Of a stretch of DNA of 64,000 nt, positions 24,601-37,417 are shown piece by piece. Made by a program: the position numbers and the translations under genes. Source of the DNA: Phialophora verrucosa (taxonomy: Eukaryota; Ascomycota; Eurotiomycetes; Chaetothyriales; Herpotrichiellaceae); the NCBI GenBank assembly GCA_002099365.1, contig MSED01000003.1, positions 1,798,001-1,862,000 on the forward strand, written 5' to 3'. Every line of letters starts with the position of its first letter. Positions within the stretch are counted from its first letter, which is position 1. The notes beneath the pieces were generated by a model. The model saw nothing but the letters and a program-made list of their open reading frames with translations, had not been told where the DNA came from and made no database searches.

Positions 24601-25515
24601 CAGATCTTCTATCTCACCGAAGCTCGAAAACAACGCGTTGATCTGCGAAAGAGGGGCCATGGGGTCAAAGCCAGTGACCACGACGGTAGTGGCCGGAGGC
24701 GGCGCAACTGCAGTCGCAGCATCTGGCACCCATGACTTCAGGTTGTATGGGGCAGGTCGAAATTTTGCTTTGCCTTTGCCAACCACACCTTTTGTATAAT
24801 TCGGGATGGATAATCGAGGGTCCGGTGGTAGGAAGTTATATTCGGGTTTTGTTCCAAAGTCTTCAAACTGAGGCTTCAGCTTGCGCTTGTCTTTGGAACT
24901 GAGGGTTTTGTCCAGTTCCGGATCGTAGGTGCATTTGCTCCCTTTGACATCGGAATTGGAGTCACGGGCGGTTCGTCGACGGCTAGGAGGAGTGTGGAGA
25001 GGGGTCATAGAACCTTGATGCAGGCAGGAGGCAGGTTTGCTGCTATCCATTGCAGTGTGAGAGCCAGAATCACCAGTTGGACTTATGAGTTTACCATTTG
25101 GAGGGGAGTCGGAGCTTGTGAGAGGGGTCAGAGTGCTGATGTTGAGATGATTTGCGCCAGGCATGGCCGCATTTGCGAGAGCGGCACTAAACACCGACGA
25201 TGCGGTGCTGGACGAGCTTGCGGAGCCAACACCATTGAGAAGATCGCCTGGGCAGTGGTCGGTGTCCTCGATCTTTGCCAGGTGGTGTTGTTTCGCGGGT
25301 GACAGCGGATGCGATGCGGTCGACGACGAGTTCAGCGCGTGCCGAAGATGGTTCTCTTTGGCGTTGGCATCTTCGGCGCGTTCATCAGGACGGCGCAATT
25401 TGGATTTGTCGAGGTCAGGCAGCTTCGAGGATTTTCGCTGCTGGATGACGCTGGGGGCGGTGGGAAAGAAATCAGCGAGTTTGGAATGAGAGGAAGTGCC
25501 CTGCGGGCGCGACAT
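21634..25515 (-). CDS. SET1: SET1 histone H3 lysine-4 methyltransferase
   Basis: Exons 25515-21789 and 21737-21634 give 1276 residues. The single intron begins GTGAGATTG and ends CGCAG; without it the frame stops inside the SET domain. Splicing restores DIEKDEELTYDYKFE and the post-SET cysteines (CLCGS, CKGFLN). Domains in order: a disordered Ser/Pro-rich N-terminus; an RRM at about 275-370 (VVVTGFDPMAPLSQINALFSSFGEIEDL); a second RRM-like region at about 485-560; a long charged region; the N-SET segment near 965; and the SET domain at about 1130-1276 with the NHSCSPNC catalytic motif near 1218. It is the catalytic subunit of COMPASS in the nucleus. Length and order match filamentous-fungal Set1. 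Confidence 0.97.
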
Positions 25516-26750
25516 GTCCTTGGTTACGACGCCAGCTGCGCGCTCATCTTCACAAGCACCCTCCTCAGTAAGTCGGCGAGATTGTGAAAGTGTCTAGGCA
25601 TGCAGCGCAGGCGTGGTGTTGACCGTGATGTGGGCTGGAGGTTTCAACGCGTCAGTGGGCTCAGGTCGGAAGGGGGCCGGTTTGGCCAGAGAGCGCAGTC
25701 GGCAAAATTGGCGTCCGGTGCAGTGTGAGGCCTCCAAATAGTTGGCACGGAGGCGTTCCGAGGCGAAGTCAAGGTGACAGTGTCCGGTATGGCAACGGAA
25801 AGCGAAGGGAGAGGCAATCCAGGTGTACGTGGAGGGTTGTAGTGTCTGTGCCTGCGCCTGCACCTCGAACTTGCGAGCAAGCGTTTGCACTGTGAGCGAA
25901 GTTCACGGAGAGGCCAATCCACGTTTGGTTTAGAGGCTCGGCAGGCGATCGACAACGGTCAACCCGAAGCGAAAACTTGAACAGGGCAGCTGAGATGCGC
26001 GCCTGCGCTGAACATTCTCACCAGCCGCAAACACATTCCAGCTCGTTGATAATTTGTTTGGCCTTGCGCAATAATAATGCATTGACTATGAGCACTCTAC
26101 CCAGGCAGATGACACGAGACTTGTTCCACGGGCCTGGCCCATTATAACATTCATACGGCACCTACCTCACTCCGTTCCTTGCCCCTTCGATTGAGAGACT
26201 TTTTAGGTCAGCCTCTCAAGCTTGGTTCAGCGGTCGCTTCACCACGGAAACATTGCAATCTACGCTGCGTCACTCTTGAAGGAGCTCCCATCGCACATAT
26301 TTGACCTTGACCTTGGTTCACCAAGAGAGTACGGGTACTTTGCCTGCGCCCGGACATTCCCCGCCACGTGACCTTCCTCGCAGTGTGGATTCGCATGACC
26401 TGCATACATAGAAAGAGGCGGCCTGAAGGTCTTGTATATCTACACAACTGAGTGACAATGCAGTGAGGACCAATTTTTCATCGCACTTCCTCAAGATTCG
26501 CCCTGTCCCACTGGTAGGTAAGCCACTTCGGCAGTTGTGCTCTAAGGCACATCAAGGATTTCACTTGCAATATTCCAATTGGTGCGTGTAATGATGTCAA
26601 CATGTCTGAACACAGGACCAGGTCAATGTTATAGGGAGTTGCGCCTACCGGCTTCTGAGTGTGACTCGTCTCTCGTCCCTAATGTGATCTTCGAAAAACG
26701 ACATTCGTCTGCTGCATCTGCTTGCAGATTGCTTTTCTTGGCTAGTCAGC
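25516..26750. other. Divergent intergenic region between SET1 and a dehydrogenase
   Basis: About 1.2 kb between the starts of SET1 (minus) and the short-chain dehydrogenase (plus). Two overlapping minus-strand frames near 25594-25955 have no conserved motif and probably lie in the SET1 leader or promoter. Confidence 0.4.
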
Positions 26751-27644
26751 ATGCAATTCCCGTATAAGAAAGTCGTTGTTATAGGAGCAAGCAGCGGTAT
26801 GGATGATGATCCGAGTTTACCTAGACCAAAAAACTGACAGCATAGGAATTGGTGAGGCTCTTTCCAGGAGACTAGTCGATAATGGTTCGTTCGTGGTCGC
26901 TGTCGGTCGTCGTAAAGAGAATTTGCAGAAGCTGGTGGAGCAATACGGTCATGAGAAGATCCAGGCCGTCCCGTTCGACATCACCCAGCTCGAAGCTGTC
27001 CCAAACTTTGCTCAGAACGTCATCAGTACTCACCCAGATGTCGACTGTGTCATCTTGAACTCGGGCATTCAACGAAAGACGGATTTCAGTGACCCTGACT
27101 CGATAGATGTTGACACCCTCAATCTTGAAATCACAACGAACTACATCTCTCATCTGGCGCTGACCAAGGCTTTCCTTCCGTTGTTCCAGAAGAACGGCAA
27201 AGAAGGCAAAGAAAGCGCATTGGTCTACGTCACCTCTGGACTGGCCATGGTTCCCATACCTTGTTGTTCCAATTACTGTGCGTCGAAGGCCGCAACGCAC
27301 CAGTTTGTGCTCTGTCTTCGTGAACAGTTGAAGGGATCGAACATCAAAGTGGTCGAGCTGTATCCTCCAGCAGTTCAGACAGAACTTCATGATGAGAAGC
27401 ATCAGCCCGATATCAAGAATGGTCGACAGATCGGGATGCCTCTTAAGGAATTCATCGACAAGGTATGTCTTTCGTCCTACGATGCTCACGCGGTGCTGAT
27501 CTAGCGTCGTAGGCATACACAGGACTGGCAAGTGGAAAGGACCAGGTCCCGGTTGGGACAGCTGAACGAGCATTCGAAGCCTTCGAGACCAAGCGCCAGG
27601 AGATGTTTGCGAACATGGTCAGAGCCATGGGTGGTGGTCCGTAG
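26751..27644 (+). CDS. Short-chain dehydrogenase/reductase (DltE-like)
   Basis: Three exons, 26751-26796, 26846-27462 and 27513-27644, give 264 residues. The first exon MQFPYKKVVVIGASSG ends within the nucleotide-binding motif and splicing completes GASSGIGEALS. The later motifs are LNSG at the usual NAG position, a catalytic serine in YVTSGLAMVP and the Tyr-x3-Lys pair in NYCASKAA. The last intron (GTATGT...GTCGTAG) replaces an early stop with the tail AYTGLASGKDQVPVGTAERA, which resembles the end of DltE-type dehydrogenases. It is probably a soluble NAD(P)-dependent oxidoreductase. The substrate cannot be told from sequence, and neighbours give no pathway hint. Confidence 0.9.
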
Positions 27645-28955
27645 AGTAGCGCGAGCAAGCTGCTCTACATTGCCGCGGTGCTTCGTAGCATACGGGTCGG
27701 TATGATTAGGTGTCCTCGACGAGAATAGAATATATTGCGAGAAATGTACGAGCCGCAGGGCGTGGAGGACAATTGGATTACTGATCCGTAACCCCTATTC
27801 CAAAGTACCTGTGGGCGTGCACAGAAGGAAGCTGATCCGCTCGCTGAAACGGGGCAACAAGATCTTGGGGGCCAAGCTGTCTCAGGAAGCCGAAGAGGGG
27901 GATGGTGGTGACGTCTCACAACCTTAGACAGGGGGAGCTGACCAAGTCCATATTTTTGGACTCAGCCACCGACTGGCCCACTGGTGGCCATCTTCCGAGG
28001 CCTTTGGTCTTACCCAAGTGGCACTTGAGAACACGATGAAGCTCGTTTGGTGCTAACGTGAACTTCGCTTGCCGCCATCAGCGTGCTCAGTGGTGCGTCT
28101 GCATGGAAAGTAGATGCGACCATCTCCGGATCTGTCCAGATGACTTGAGCAGTCGATGAATTTGACTGTGCACCTAAAATTGACTGGCGAGTCACTAACC
28201 AAAGCTACGCGACCGTGGCACAAAGGTGTGGAGCAGGCAGCAGAGCTCTGTTTCACCACCAGCGACAACATCTCGAACAGCAGGCGCTGTCAGTCACAGA
28301 TGGCTCGATGATTGGGAGCCCGCACTTGAGATCGGAGCCCGCACGACCTGCAAGGCCCCGCTTAGAGCCTTGGGGATTCGGACTGGAAACCTGCTGCTCC
28401 CTCCTTTCCGCAAGTGTTCCTGCCAAGAGGGAATTTCAGGCGTTGCTATGCAGTGCAAGCGTGCCGATGGGGTTTGTTCAGGCTTATCAAGTGGATGCTA
28501 TGCGAGGCCGTAGCGGCAGGACCCTGGAGTTGCGTCTTTAGGGGCCCCGTCCATATGCGCCTCTGATGCGTGGGCCGCGTCCGAGACTTGATGCGTGTTC
28601 AGTCGAGGCTCGAATTATTTCAGCCCGACCGTCAGCAATAAACACCTACGAACTTGCCTGCGCAACCACCACCTAGCCATTTCCTTCCTCGTCACATTCG
28701 CTGAGCTGATCTCCTCCCCTCTGGCTTGCCCTGAAATATTATACAAATCCCTCCTTCATCCTCGCCGAGCTTCATTTTGACCTCGGCCTTGCCTGTGCCC
28801 CTCCCCTCCTTTATTCGCACGGACCGTCTATCCTTCCTTTGTCCATTGAGACGAACACGACTCTCACAAAGAAGGCGAGCAGTGCTTCTTCACACTCACT
28901 ACACTTCCTCAGCACAGTACAATCTGTCCAGAAGTACGCTTGAATAATTTGCAAG
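27645..28955. other. Intergenic region upstream of GFA1
   Basis: About 1.3 kb without a supported gene. The last 200 bases are rich in C and T (CCTCCCCTCTGG, CCTTCCTTTGTCC), typical of a strong fungal promoter or leader. Confidence 0.45.
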
Positions 28956-31272
28956 ATGTGGTTCGTATATCCGGTCAAGGGGAGCACAGTAGGACATGCT
29001 GACTGTGGACAGTGGTATCTTCGGCTACATCAACTACTTGGTGGAGAAGGACCGCAAGTTCATCCTCGATACCTTGCTCAATGGTATGTCAACCCAGTTT
29101 AACGGTCGCCTCAAGCTTGTCATCTGACGGCGACATTCCAGGCCTCTCTCGTCTAGAGTACAGAGGTTACGACTCGGCCGGTCTGGCAATTGACGGCGAC
29201 AAAAAGAATGAGGTGTTTGCATTCAAAGAGGTGGGCAAGGTGGCCAAACTCCGAGAGATGGTTGCACAGTCTGGTGTCGACATGACCAAGGTCTTCGACT
29301 CTCACTGCGGTATTGCGCACACTCGATGGGCCACCCACGGCCAGCCGTCCAGACTCAATTGCCATCCTCACCGGTCAGCCCGAGTCCTCCCTACCATTGA
29401 CGAGCTATGACTGACTGGTAGTAGATCTGACCCCAAGTGGGAGTTTGCCATTGTCCACAATGGTATCATCACAAACTACAAGGAGCTGAAGGCTTTGCTC
29501 GAAGGCAAGGGCTTCAAGTTCGAGACTGATACCGATACCGAATGCATTGCAAAACTCGCCAAATACCTTTACGATCAACACCCAGACATTGACTTCACTA
29601 CCCTCGGGAAGGCCATCATCAAAGAGCTTCAGGGGGCATTTGGCCTGCTTATGAAGTCGGTCCATTTCCCCCACGAGTGCATTGCCGCTCGCAAGGGTTC
29701 TCCTTTGGTGGTGGGTGTCAAGACCGCCAAGAAGATGAAGGTCGACTTCGTCGATGTTGAGTATGGTGAAGAAGGCGGTGCTTTGGCGGCTGAGGTCGCC
29801 AATCATAATGTTGCAGTCAAGAAGTCCGCAAACGGACTGTTGGCTCCCAGTGGCCTTCTCGCACCCCCGGATAAGTCCCTCCTTCACCGATCTCAATCAC
29901 GAGCATTCCTGTCAGACGATGGCATGCCTCAACCCGCCGAGTTCTTCCTCTCTTCTGACGCTTCGGCCTTGGTCGAACACACCAAGAAGGTTCTGTACCT
30001 CGAGGATGATGATATTGCTCACATCCACGACGGTCAGCTCAACATTCATAGATTGACAAAGGACGACGGCACTAGCAATGTCCGTGCAATCCAGACAATC
30101 GAGCTTGAGCTTCAAGAGATCATGAAGGGAAAGTTCGACCACTTCATGCAGAAGGAAATCTTCGAGCAACCCGAGTCAGTTGTCAACACCATGCGTGGTC
30201 GTTTGGACGTAGCCAACAAGACTGTTACTCTCGGCGGCCTCAGACAATACATGAGCACCATCCGCAGATGCAGAAGACTTATCTTCATTGCCTGCGGTAC
30301 AAGTTACCATTCTTGCATGGCTGTTCGTGGAGCCTTTGAGGAACTGACAGAAATCCCAATCGCGGTCGAGTTGGCCTCAGATTTCCTCGACAGACAGGCG
30401 CCGGTGTTCAGGGACGATACCTGCGTGTTTGTGTCACAGTCCGGGGAGACTGCCGATTCATTGATGGCACTCCGATACTGCTTGGAGCGCGGCGCATTGA
30501 CCGTTGGTATTGTCAACGTGGTCGGCTCGTCCATTTCAATGCTCACCCACTGCGGTGTCCACATCAACGCCGGACCTGAAATCGGTGTCGCGTCCACGAA
30601 AGCCTACACGTCTCAGTTTGTGGCGATGATCATGTTCGCCTTGTCTCTGAGCGAGGACCGTGCTTCAAAGGCAGCTCGCCGCGCAGAGATCATTGACGGC
30701 CTTTCCAAGGTCAGCGAACAGTTTCGTGAGATCCTCAAACTCAACGATTCGATCAAGGAGATGTGCGCCAAATTCTTGCAGAACCAGAAATCCCTGCTTT
30801 TGCTCGGCCGTGGCAGCCAGTATTCGACCGCCCTGGAAGGAGCCCTGAAAATCAAAGAGATCTCATATCTGCATTGTGAGGCAGTCATGTCTGGGGAGCT
30901 CAAGCATGGTGTTTTGGCCTTGGTCGACGAGAATTTGCCTATCATCATGATCTTGACCCGGGACACCATCTTCGCCAAGTCCCTAAACGCATATCAACAA
31001 GGTAAGCACCAGCTGATTCCCACCTCGGTGTCCATTCTAACGTTATAACAGTCATTGCACGCGGTGGTAGGCCCATCGTGATCTGCAACAAGGACGATCC
31101 GGAGTTCCCTCCTTCAAAGACCGAGCTCATCGAAGTCCCTCAGACGGTAGATCTCTTGCAGGGCTTGCTGAATGTCATCCCTCTGCAGTTGATTGCCTAC
31201 TGGCTTGCTGTTGCTGAAGGCCTGAACGTCGATTTCCCGCGTAACTTGGCCAAATCTGTTACTGTCGAGTAA
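28956..31272 (+). CDS. GFA1: Glutamine--fructose-6-phosphate aminotransferase
   Basis: Five coding exons, 28956-28960, 29013-29083, 29142-29373, 29425-31001 and 31052-31272, give 701 residues. The first coding exon is only five bases (ATG TG); its splice makes MCGIFGYINYLV with the catalytic Cys2 exposed after removal of Met. The N-terminal glutaminase domain carries HTRWATHG and NGIITNYKELK. An insert with acidic and serine-rich sequence (about residues 210-285) is the regulatory loop of fungal enzymes. Two SIS domains follow (CGTSYHSCMAVRG, SQSGETADSL, GRGSQYSTALEGALKIKE), and the C-terminus NLAKSVTVE is diagnostic. It makes glucosamine-6-phosphate in the cytosol, the first committed step towards UDP-GlcNAc, chitin and glycans. 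The first donor, GTTCGT, is weak. Confidence 0.97.
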
Positions 31273-31586
31273 GTGCGGCGTTGGGATGGCCAACCAGGCG
31301 GGGGTGGGAATCATTTTGAAGGGAGCAATTGGGCAATTGGGGACAGAATCATGGCCGGGAGTAGAAGTATCCAGGTACCATCAGATGTGAATACCCAATA
31401 GAAGAATACCAATTTATTTGTCCGCGGTCTGTGGTTATTCGCGGAACATTGTGATTAACTCTGCCTGTCGCTCAGGCTGAGAAAGTGGAGAACTCTACGC
31501 GTCGTGTCTGGGACCCTTCAAGCGTCCATTGACTCTTAGAGACTCCTGTCCTTCTATAGCGACCGATTGTGACGCCTCGGGAAGCA

Positions 31587-33906
31587 ATGCCACTAGAACG
31601 GCCTGCTGCTGTCAATGATGGTGCAGAGAATGCCACTGGCGCCACGGCCAATGCGGCCACGTCGACTCTATCTAGGCCAGAACGGCAACGGTGGCGTCGA
31701 ATGGAATCGCAAAATGTGCTGCTGTTTTTGATCGCGTTTCGCCTCATCAATGCTCTGACTGTGCAGACGTTCTTCCAGCCGGATGAGTACTTTCAAGCTT
31801 TAGAGCCAGCATGGCAATGGGCGTTCGGAAAAGAAGCGGGAGCATGGATAACTTGGGTGCGATATAAAGGAATCTCCGGCGTTGCGACGAACCCAAGCTC
31901 ATGAAGAACAACAGGAGTGGAAGCACCATCTGCGATCAGCGATACACCCCGCAGTCTTTGGGATATGCTACCAGTTTGCAGATTTGCTCGCCGAGCTCCT
32001 CAAGTTACAGCGTCATTCTCGAGCGGAGGTTCTGCTTGCTGCGCCGAAGGTATTGCAAGCCTTGTTCGCCGCGCTGACCGACTTCTACACCTGGAAGCTC
32101 GCCTGTTCCGTCTATGGAGCTCAGTCCCCTGCATCACTGAGCGCGCTCGCTCTGACAGTCGTCAGTCCGTGGCAATGGTTCTCTTCCGTACGAACTTTCT
32201 CCAACTCGCTGGAAACAACACTCACAGTCATCGCTCTGTACAACTGGCCATGGCACTGGGCAATGCCACTCCGTAAGCGCGATGTAACTGCCGCGGACTC
32301 TGACGAGCATGGCGTCCGCAATCGAGACATGCAGGCCCAGGAAAACACCTCGACAGATGAAGTCACCTGGCTTAGAAGAAGCCTGCTTTGCGCGGCCGTC
32401 GCGGTGATTCTACGCCCGACGAATATACTCATCTGGATAGTCATCAGCTGGTATACATTTGTTCGGAACTGGAGTGGTCCACTCGAAGAGAAAAAGCTGT
32501 TCGCTCGCGAAACACTGCTCTGCGGAAGTACGATCTTGCTCTCCTCGGCCGTGGTTGATCGGATTTTCTACAACGCGTGGGTATTCCCGCCGGTCAATTT
32601 CCTGCGCGTCAACGTCTTCCAGTCGTTGGCTTCGTTCTACGGGAACAATGATTGGCATTACTACATGACGCAGGGCTATCCTCTCCTGCTGACGACCGCA
32701 CTCCCATTCACACTAGTCGGACTGTACCGCGTCTGGCAACCGAGCAAGGATAGACCGATCGAAGACGCCACTCCAGCAGGCTATGTCGCGGCGCGCTTGC
32801 TCGCAAGAATATGCCTCCTCATGCCTGCCGCATTCTCACTCATCTCGCACAAGGAAGTCCGCTTCATCTACCCCCTCCTTCCGGCCCTGCACATCATAAC
32901 CGCCTTGCCAGTGTCGACCTGCTTTGTCTCTCGCCCGGCGCGAACCTCAAACTCTACACAACCGGCCTTGACGCGACGACCGATCCTTCTGTCCATCTTG
33001 GCCCTCAATGCTGCAATTGCGTACTACACCACACAGATCCACAATTCGGGCATCATCTCGCTCACGACATACCTCCGCGGGGAATTCGAATCGCAGTACC
33101 TCGGACGGCACGCCAACATGACCGTCGGCACACTAATGCCCTGCCACTCCACGCCCTGGCGCTCTCACCTGCAATATCCACCCACCTCCAGCGAAGCAGG
33201 CATCCGGGGCTGGGCACTGACGTGCGAACCACCGCTGGACCTCAACCAGACGGAGAAGCAGACGTACGTGGACGAGGCGGACCAGTTCTACGCCAATCCC
33301 GCCATGTGGATCAAGAAGCATATGGGCCGCCACATGCCATTGTCTTCGCAACCCGACGAGCGGGCCCAGGGGGTGCATGCACCACCGTCTTATCGGGCCT
33401 CGGGGCACAAGATAGACACCCTCCCCGCTGACGTGCTGGCGAGGGAGCGTGAAGAACATTACTGGGCCACGCGGGCGGGGCGGAAACCCTGGCCTGATTA
33501 CCTCGTCTTCTTCGCCCAGTTGGAGCCTACGATGCAGGCTTCATTGAGGGGCAGTGCGTACGCGGAGTGTTGGCGGGTGTTTAATTCCCAGTGGCATGAC
33601 GATTGGAGGAGAGCAGGCGACGTGGTTGTTTGGTGTTTGGATCCAGCACTGCAGGCACGGTCGGCCGAGAACATTAGTGGCAGCGGTGTGCGGAAGCATG
33701 CAGCGCTTGGAGCTGAAGAGGCCGAGACCGAGGAAGGAGGCAACAGTGGGCAGAAAATCCTGGGACGAAGGCCCGCGAATCAGGGAAATATAGAGGCCGA
33801 GAAGAAGAAGACGAAGAAGACGAACAAGCAGAAGGAAGAAACCGAACCCTTCAGACGGGTCGTGGAGAAGCCGTTTTGGAAACACAGAGAGCCAGAAGCC
33901 GACTGA
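31587..33906 (+). CDS. GPI10: GPI mannosyltransferase III
   Basis: Exons 31587-31856 and 31915-33906 (753 residues) are joined across GTGCGA...CAACAG to restore AWITW-EWKHHLRS. It is a GT22-family enzyme (yeast Gpi10, human PIG-B) that adds the third mannose to the GPI precursor in the ER lumen. Seen: FQPDEYFQALEPAWQWAFG with the acidic lumenal motif, a series of hydrophobic spans, and HKEVRFIYPLLPALHI, the family's conserved membrane-proximal block. The first ATG in frame is at 31587; earlier codons are GTG-led and not used. A strongly basic lysine-rich tail (KKKTKKTNKQKEE) extends the C-terminus. It lies about 315 bases downstream of GFA1, so two genes of sugar-nucleotide and glycan assembly are neighbours. 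Confidence 0.93.
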
Positions 33907-34295
33907 TGACGACCTGCTGAGGCTGGCGAGTAGTTCCACTGCAGACAGTACCTCCCATGGAGGTTGTAAGCTGTCAAGATACAGATAGGACTTGCTTGCT
34001 TGGTTGAGCCACGTCGACTCCGGGCAGTTCAGAGGGTCATCAAGATCATCATATTTGGTTCTGCGTAAAGACCGTAAAAGGAAATTTTGCGACACAGCAC
34101 TCATTATCACGCCCGCTGCCCAGCTCCCTGCTTCCCTCATAGCATATCCACACGCCCACACAGGTCGTCAATATACAAACCGATGGCCCATCCCTGTCCT
34201 CTCCCTAGCCCCATCCTGTCAAATCGCATCATATCCTCGTGCGCTCATCTGGCACCTCCCAGATCAGCTTCCCTTTATTTCTCAGCGCTTCCACC
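33907..34295. other. Convergent 3' region GPI10 / ArfGAP
   Basis: Short convergent spacer, presumably two 3' untranslated regions; nothing else is visible. Confidence 0.4.
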
Positions 34296-34854
34296 TTATC
34301 CATACCGTGCACTTAAATTCGCAAAAGCGTCGGGACTGTGCCTTCCTCCATCCAGATTGTTCACCGCCATACTATCGCTACTCGCATGTCGAGCTGCAAT
34401 CCCTTGCACTGGTCGCTGCTGCGTGGAAAAGGCTTGTCCTTGGCTGTAGTTTATCGTCGTGCCAGCTAAGCCACCGCCGGTGACGAAGCCGTGGCCAATC
34501 TCTTGGACTTGGCCGAACGGATTCGATGGGCTGTGCGTGTATTGCGGCTGGAATTGTTGGTTTTGAGCTTGCCCGAATGGTGAAGGTTGGGATTGTGCCT
34601 GTAGACTCGGCGTCGGCGCAGGTGATGCGAAGGGACTCGTGCCACCACCGAATGGATTCATGTTTACACCCGTGTTCTGGGTTGCAGCATTTGCATTCGC
34701 CATGAAAGGATTCCGATTCCCGCTTCCGCCCGCAGAGTGCATGTTCGATAAGCTGACCGGCATGGTCGCGCTGCGTTTCGGTGACGGCAAATTCCCAAAT
34801 GGATCTGATGGCGTTGGCAAGAATTGTTGTTGATATTGCTGTTGCTGTTGCTGC

Positions 34855-34927
<73 letters not shown>

Positions 34928-36844
34928 GCTGCTGCTGCTGCTGTTCAGTTGCTGGTTCGGGGATGGAAGCGAGGCGTTGAGATGTATGTTGGGGGTAGTT
35001 GTAGAGCGCGAGAATGGAAGATTTGTCGTGACGACCGGTTTGCTGAGGCGTGTGCTGGAACTGCTGGAATGGCTGCTGGGATGGTTGTGGGAATTGTTGT
35101 TCTGGTTGTTGTTGGTAGGAAGAGGGTTGCGGCTGTTGTTGGTATTGCGGTGTGTGTGCTTGGACCTGCTGCTGGGGCGGCGCCTGTGGTTGACCTTGAG
35201 CATACTGGGAGTTGGGGAAGGCAAATGGAGCTTGTGCTGTTTGGTAACCCGCTGGCTGAGCTTGCTGCTGTGCGGACTGTGTCCGCAAAGGATCATTCTG
35301 TTGCTGCATTGTCTGCTGCGGAATTGCTGCGAAGGGGTCTTGTGATTGGAATTGCGGCTGTTGAAGAGGCGGGGACTGGGCAGGTGGAATGCCAAAAGGA
35401 TTAAAGCTTGCTGGCAGCGAGACCTGCCTTTGCGGCGGTTGTGGTGGTGGTTGGACGAAGCCCTGATTTAGGAATGGATTTGTCGATGGAGACGGAGGCA
35501 CTTGGGATTGGGGCAGGAACGGATTGTTTCCTGTAGACTGAGCTGAAAGTGAGGTGGGTTGGAAGAAAGGATTGTTGGGGACGGGAAGCGCTGGGGGAGA
35601 AGCCACGAAGTCTTGATACTGCGTCGACGTGACTGGAGGCGTCATCGAATACTGGAGACGAGGATCCTGTATTGGGGCCGGTTGACTGGGATAACCCCCG
35701 GTGCTGTGAGGAAACAATGCTTGTTGGGGCTGCTGTGATACCTGCATTGATTGAAACGATTGCTCCAGCCCAGTTGTCGTACGGTCAGGCGGAGCAAAGG
35801 GATTGTTGCTTCCGAAGGTCGTCGTGCTTGTCGGAGTCGAGGGCTCTTGTGGCTTGCTCAGTGACAGGCCGACTGTAGGCTGATTCGCAGACTGTGTGAA
35901 AGGGTTGTAGGATGGTTCAGGAGCTCTAGAAGCAGAGGTGGGTTCTTGAGCCGAAGCTGACCTCGCATTCTTCCTCGAAGCAGTGTCTCCATTCTCTCGA
36001 GGCCCGAGTCGAACGAGAGTCTCGACAACCCTCTCCACATTGCCGTTCAATCGTCGCAGGAGGCTTGTGTTCCGGTCCGTCTCTGTGAAGCCCATGTCTC
36101 GCAAGGCAGCCAACTTCTTCTCTAGCTCCGAGTCTGTCATCTCATAGCGCGCGTCGTCCATTCTGGAATCGTAGCCTCTGGTAGATATCGGGAACGCGCT
36201 ATCCACGCGAGGTTCTTGTGATCGTTTCTTCTTGTCGGACTTGGAGAAGGGATATGCCGATGACGATGCTCTCAGACCAAATCCAAATATTTTTCCTTTC
36301 TTTGTAGGAACAGGAGGTGGTGGTGAGTCCGGGTCTGCAAGAGGCGGTCTCGGAGGGTAAGCGGTAGGTGAATTGTCGTCTCGCTGGGGAGGCTCTGGTT
36401 TTCCATCTGCCAGACTCTTTTCCTGGTACTTCTTCCGTATAAATCTTTCCATGGCCGAGTCTACTTCATCGGCGTCGAGCGGCATGTCAGGTTTCTTGTT
36501 CTTGGGATTGAACGCTTTATTGACTGCATGGTTGCCGTTACGCTTCATGCTCTATTGACCCGGTCAATGAATGCGCGCTCACTCGAAGGTCATATTAAAC
36601 TCACATCAACTTGTTCAGAGGTCCAAGTGTCCATGCTCAACGACTTGACTTTGGATATATGGGTTCCCAGCTTGCGATGCAACGAGGCACATCGCATGCA
36701 TAGAAAGATGCCGAGATTCCAACTCGCCCATGCCGGGTTCTTCGCACCACAATCGGCGCACTGCGAGTTTCCAGCGACTGACAGTAACTGATGGAGCTCC
36801 CGTTCATTTCGCGCCTGCGTTCTTTTACTCATCGAAGAGGCCAT
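34296..36844 (-). CDS. ArfGAP-UBA protein with NPF motifs and polyglutamine (Gts1/Ucp3-like)
   Basis: Exons 36844-36605 and 36551-34296 give 831 residues; the splice makes EQVDSMKRNGN. The ArfGAP zinc finger CADCGAKNPAWASWNLGIFLCMRC (C-x2-C-x16-C-x2-C) is followed by LHRKLGTHISKVKSLSMD with the arginine finger. A UBA domain (LEKKLAALRDMGFTETDRN...) follows at about 170-215. The remaining two thirds is low-complexity Gln/Pro/Asn-rich sequence with nine NPF motifs and two DPF motifs, plus 36 uninterrupted glutamines. ArfGAP-UBA-Gln architecture is that of yeast Gts1 and fission-yeast Ucp3. NPF motifs bind EH domains, so a role in endocytic or vesicle traffic is inferred. The start could also be the Met at 36832. 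Confidence 0.92.
34836..34943 (-). repeat. Polyglutamine-coding CAA/CAG microsatellite
   Basis: 36 consecutive Gln codons on the minus strand. The central 34857-34928 is a pure run of 24 CAA triplets, flanked by mixed CAG and CAA. It lies inside the ArfGAP gene and is expected to vary in length between strains. Confidence 0.9.
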
Positions 36845-37417
36845 CCTGAGCTCTGCAACCTGGCTCCGACCTTGTGGCGAGAAAGAGGATGGGACAATAG
36901 ACATTCGTGGAGGAAGATTGGGCTCGCTAGATTGAGTCGAGACGCTCGCGACGGGTCTCCACCCACCGATGGGAGAGCTACAGCAACAGAATCTTGTCAA
37001 TATGTCGTCTTGTCCTCAGTCCCTTCGATCCAGATGACCAATGTGCCGTCGCCGCACTCTAATCGTCTAGCTCGAGCTATCCTTTGTCCCTTCTCCAATT
37101 ACATAAGTGGATGCAGTGCGAGATCCCGTTTCGGCCAATACCCTAGCGAATTGACGACAGCAACAGCTAAATTGTTCTTCGGCATGACAGACTTGAGGTG
37201 CGCGTCAAGAGACAGGAATTATGAAGGTTGAAATATTTGAAAAATCAGGCGGGAACTCCAACTCATCTGTTATCTGCCAAATCCTGGACAAAGGGAAGCC
37301 TATGAGTATCTACAATCTGATCTATGCAGCTGGTACCACCAGGTCCCGAACGAAGCCCCACGCCAACACGATGCTGCCACCTTTATCATCTGATACTTCC
37401 GACTCTGGGGAGGGTGT
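36845..37417. other. Intergenic region upstream of the ArfGAP gene
   Basis: The ArfGAP frame stays open upstream of its chosen ATG to about 37000, but that sequence is not conserved-looking. No other gene is supported. Confidence 0.4.

Noticed and set aside
34781..35404. Plus-strand frames rich in Val or Leu over the polyglutamine tract
   Set aside because: Antisense readings of CAA/CAG repeats inside the ArfGAP gene.
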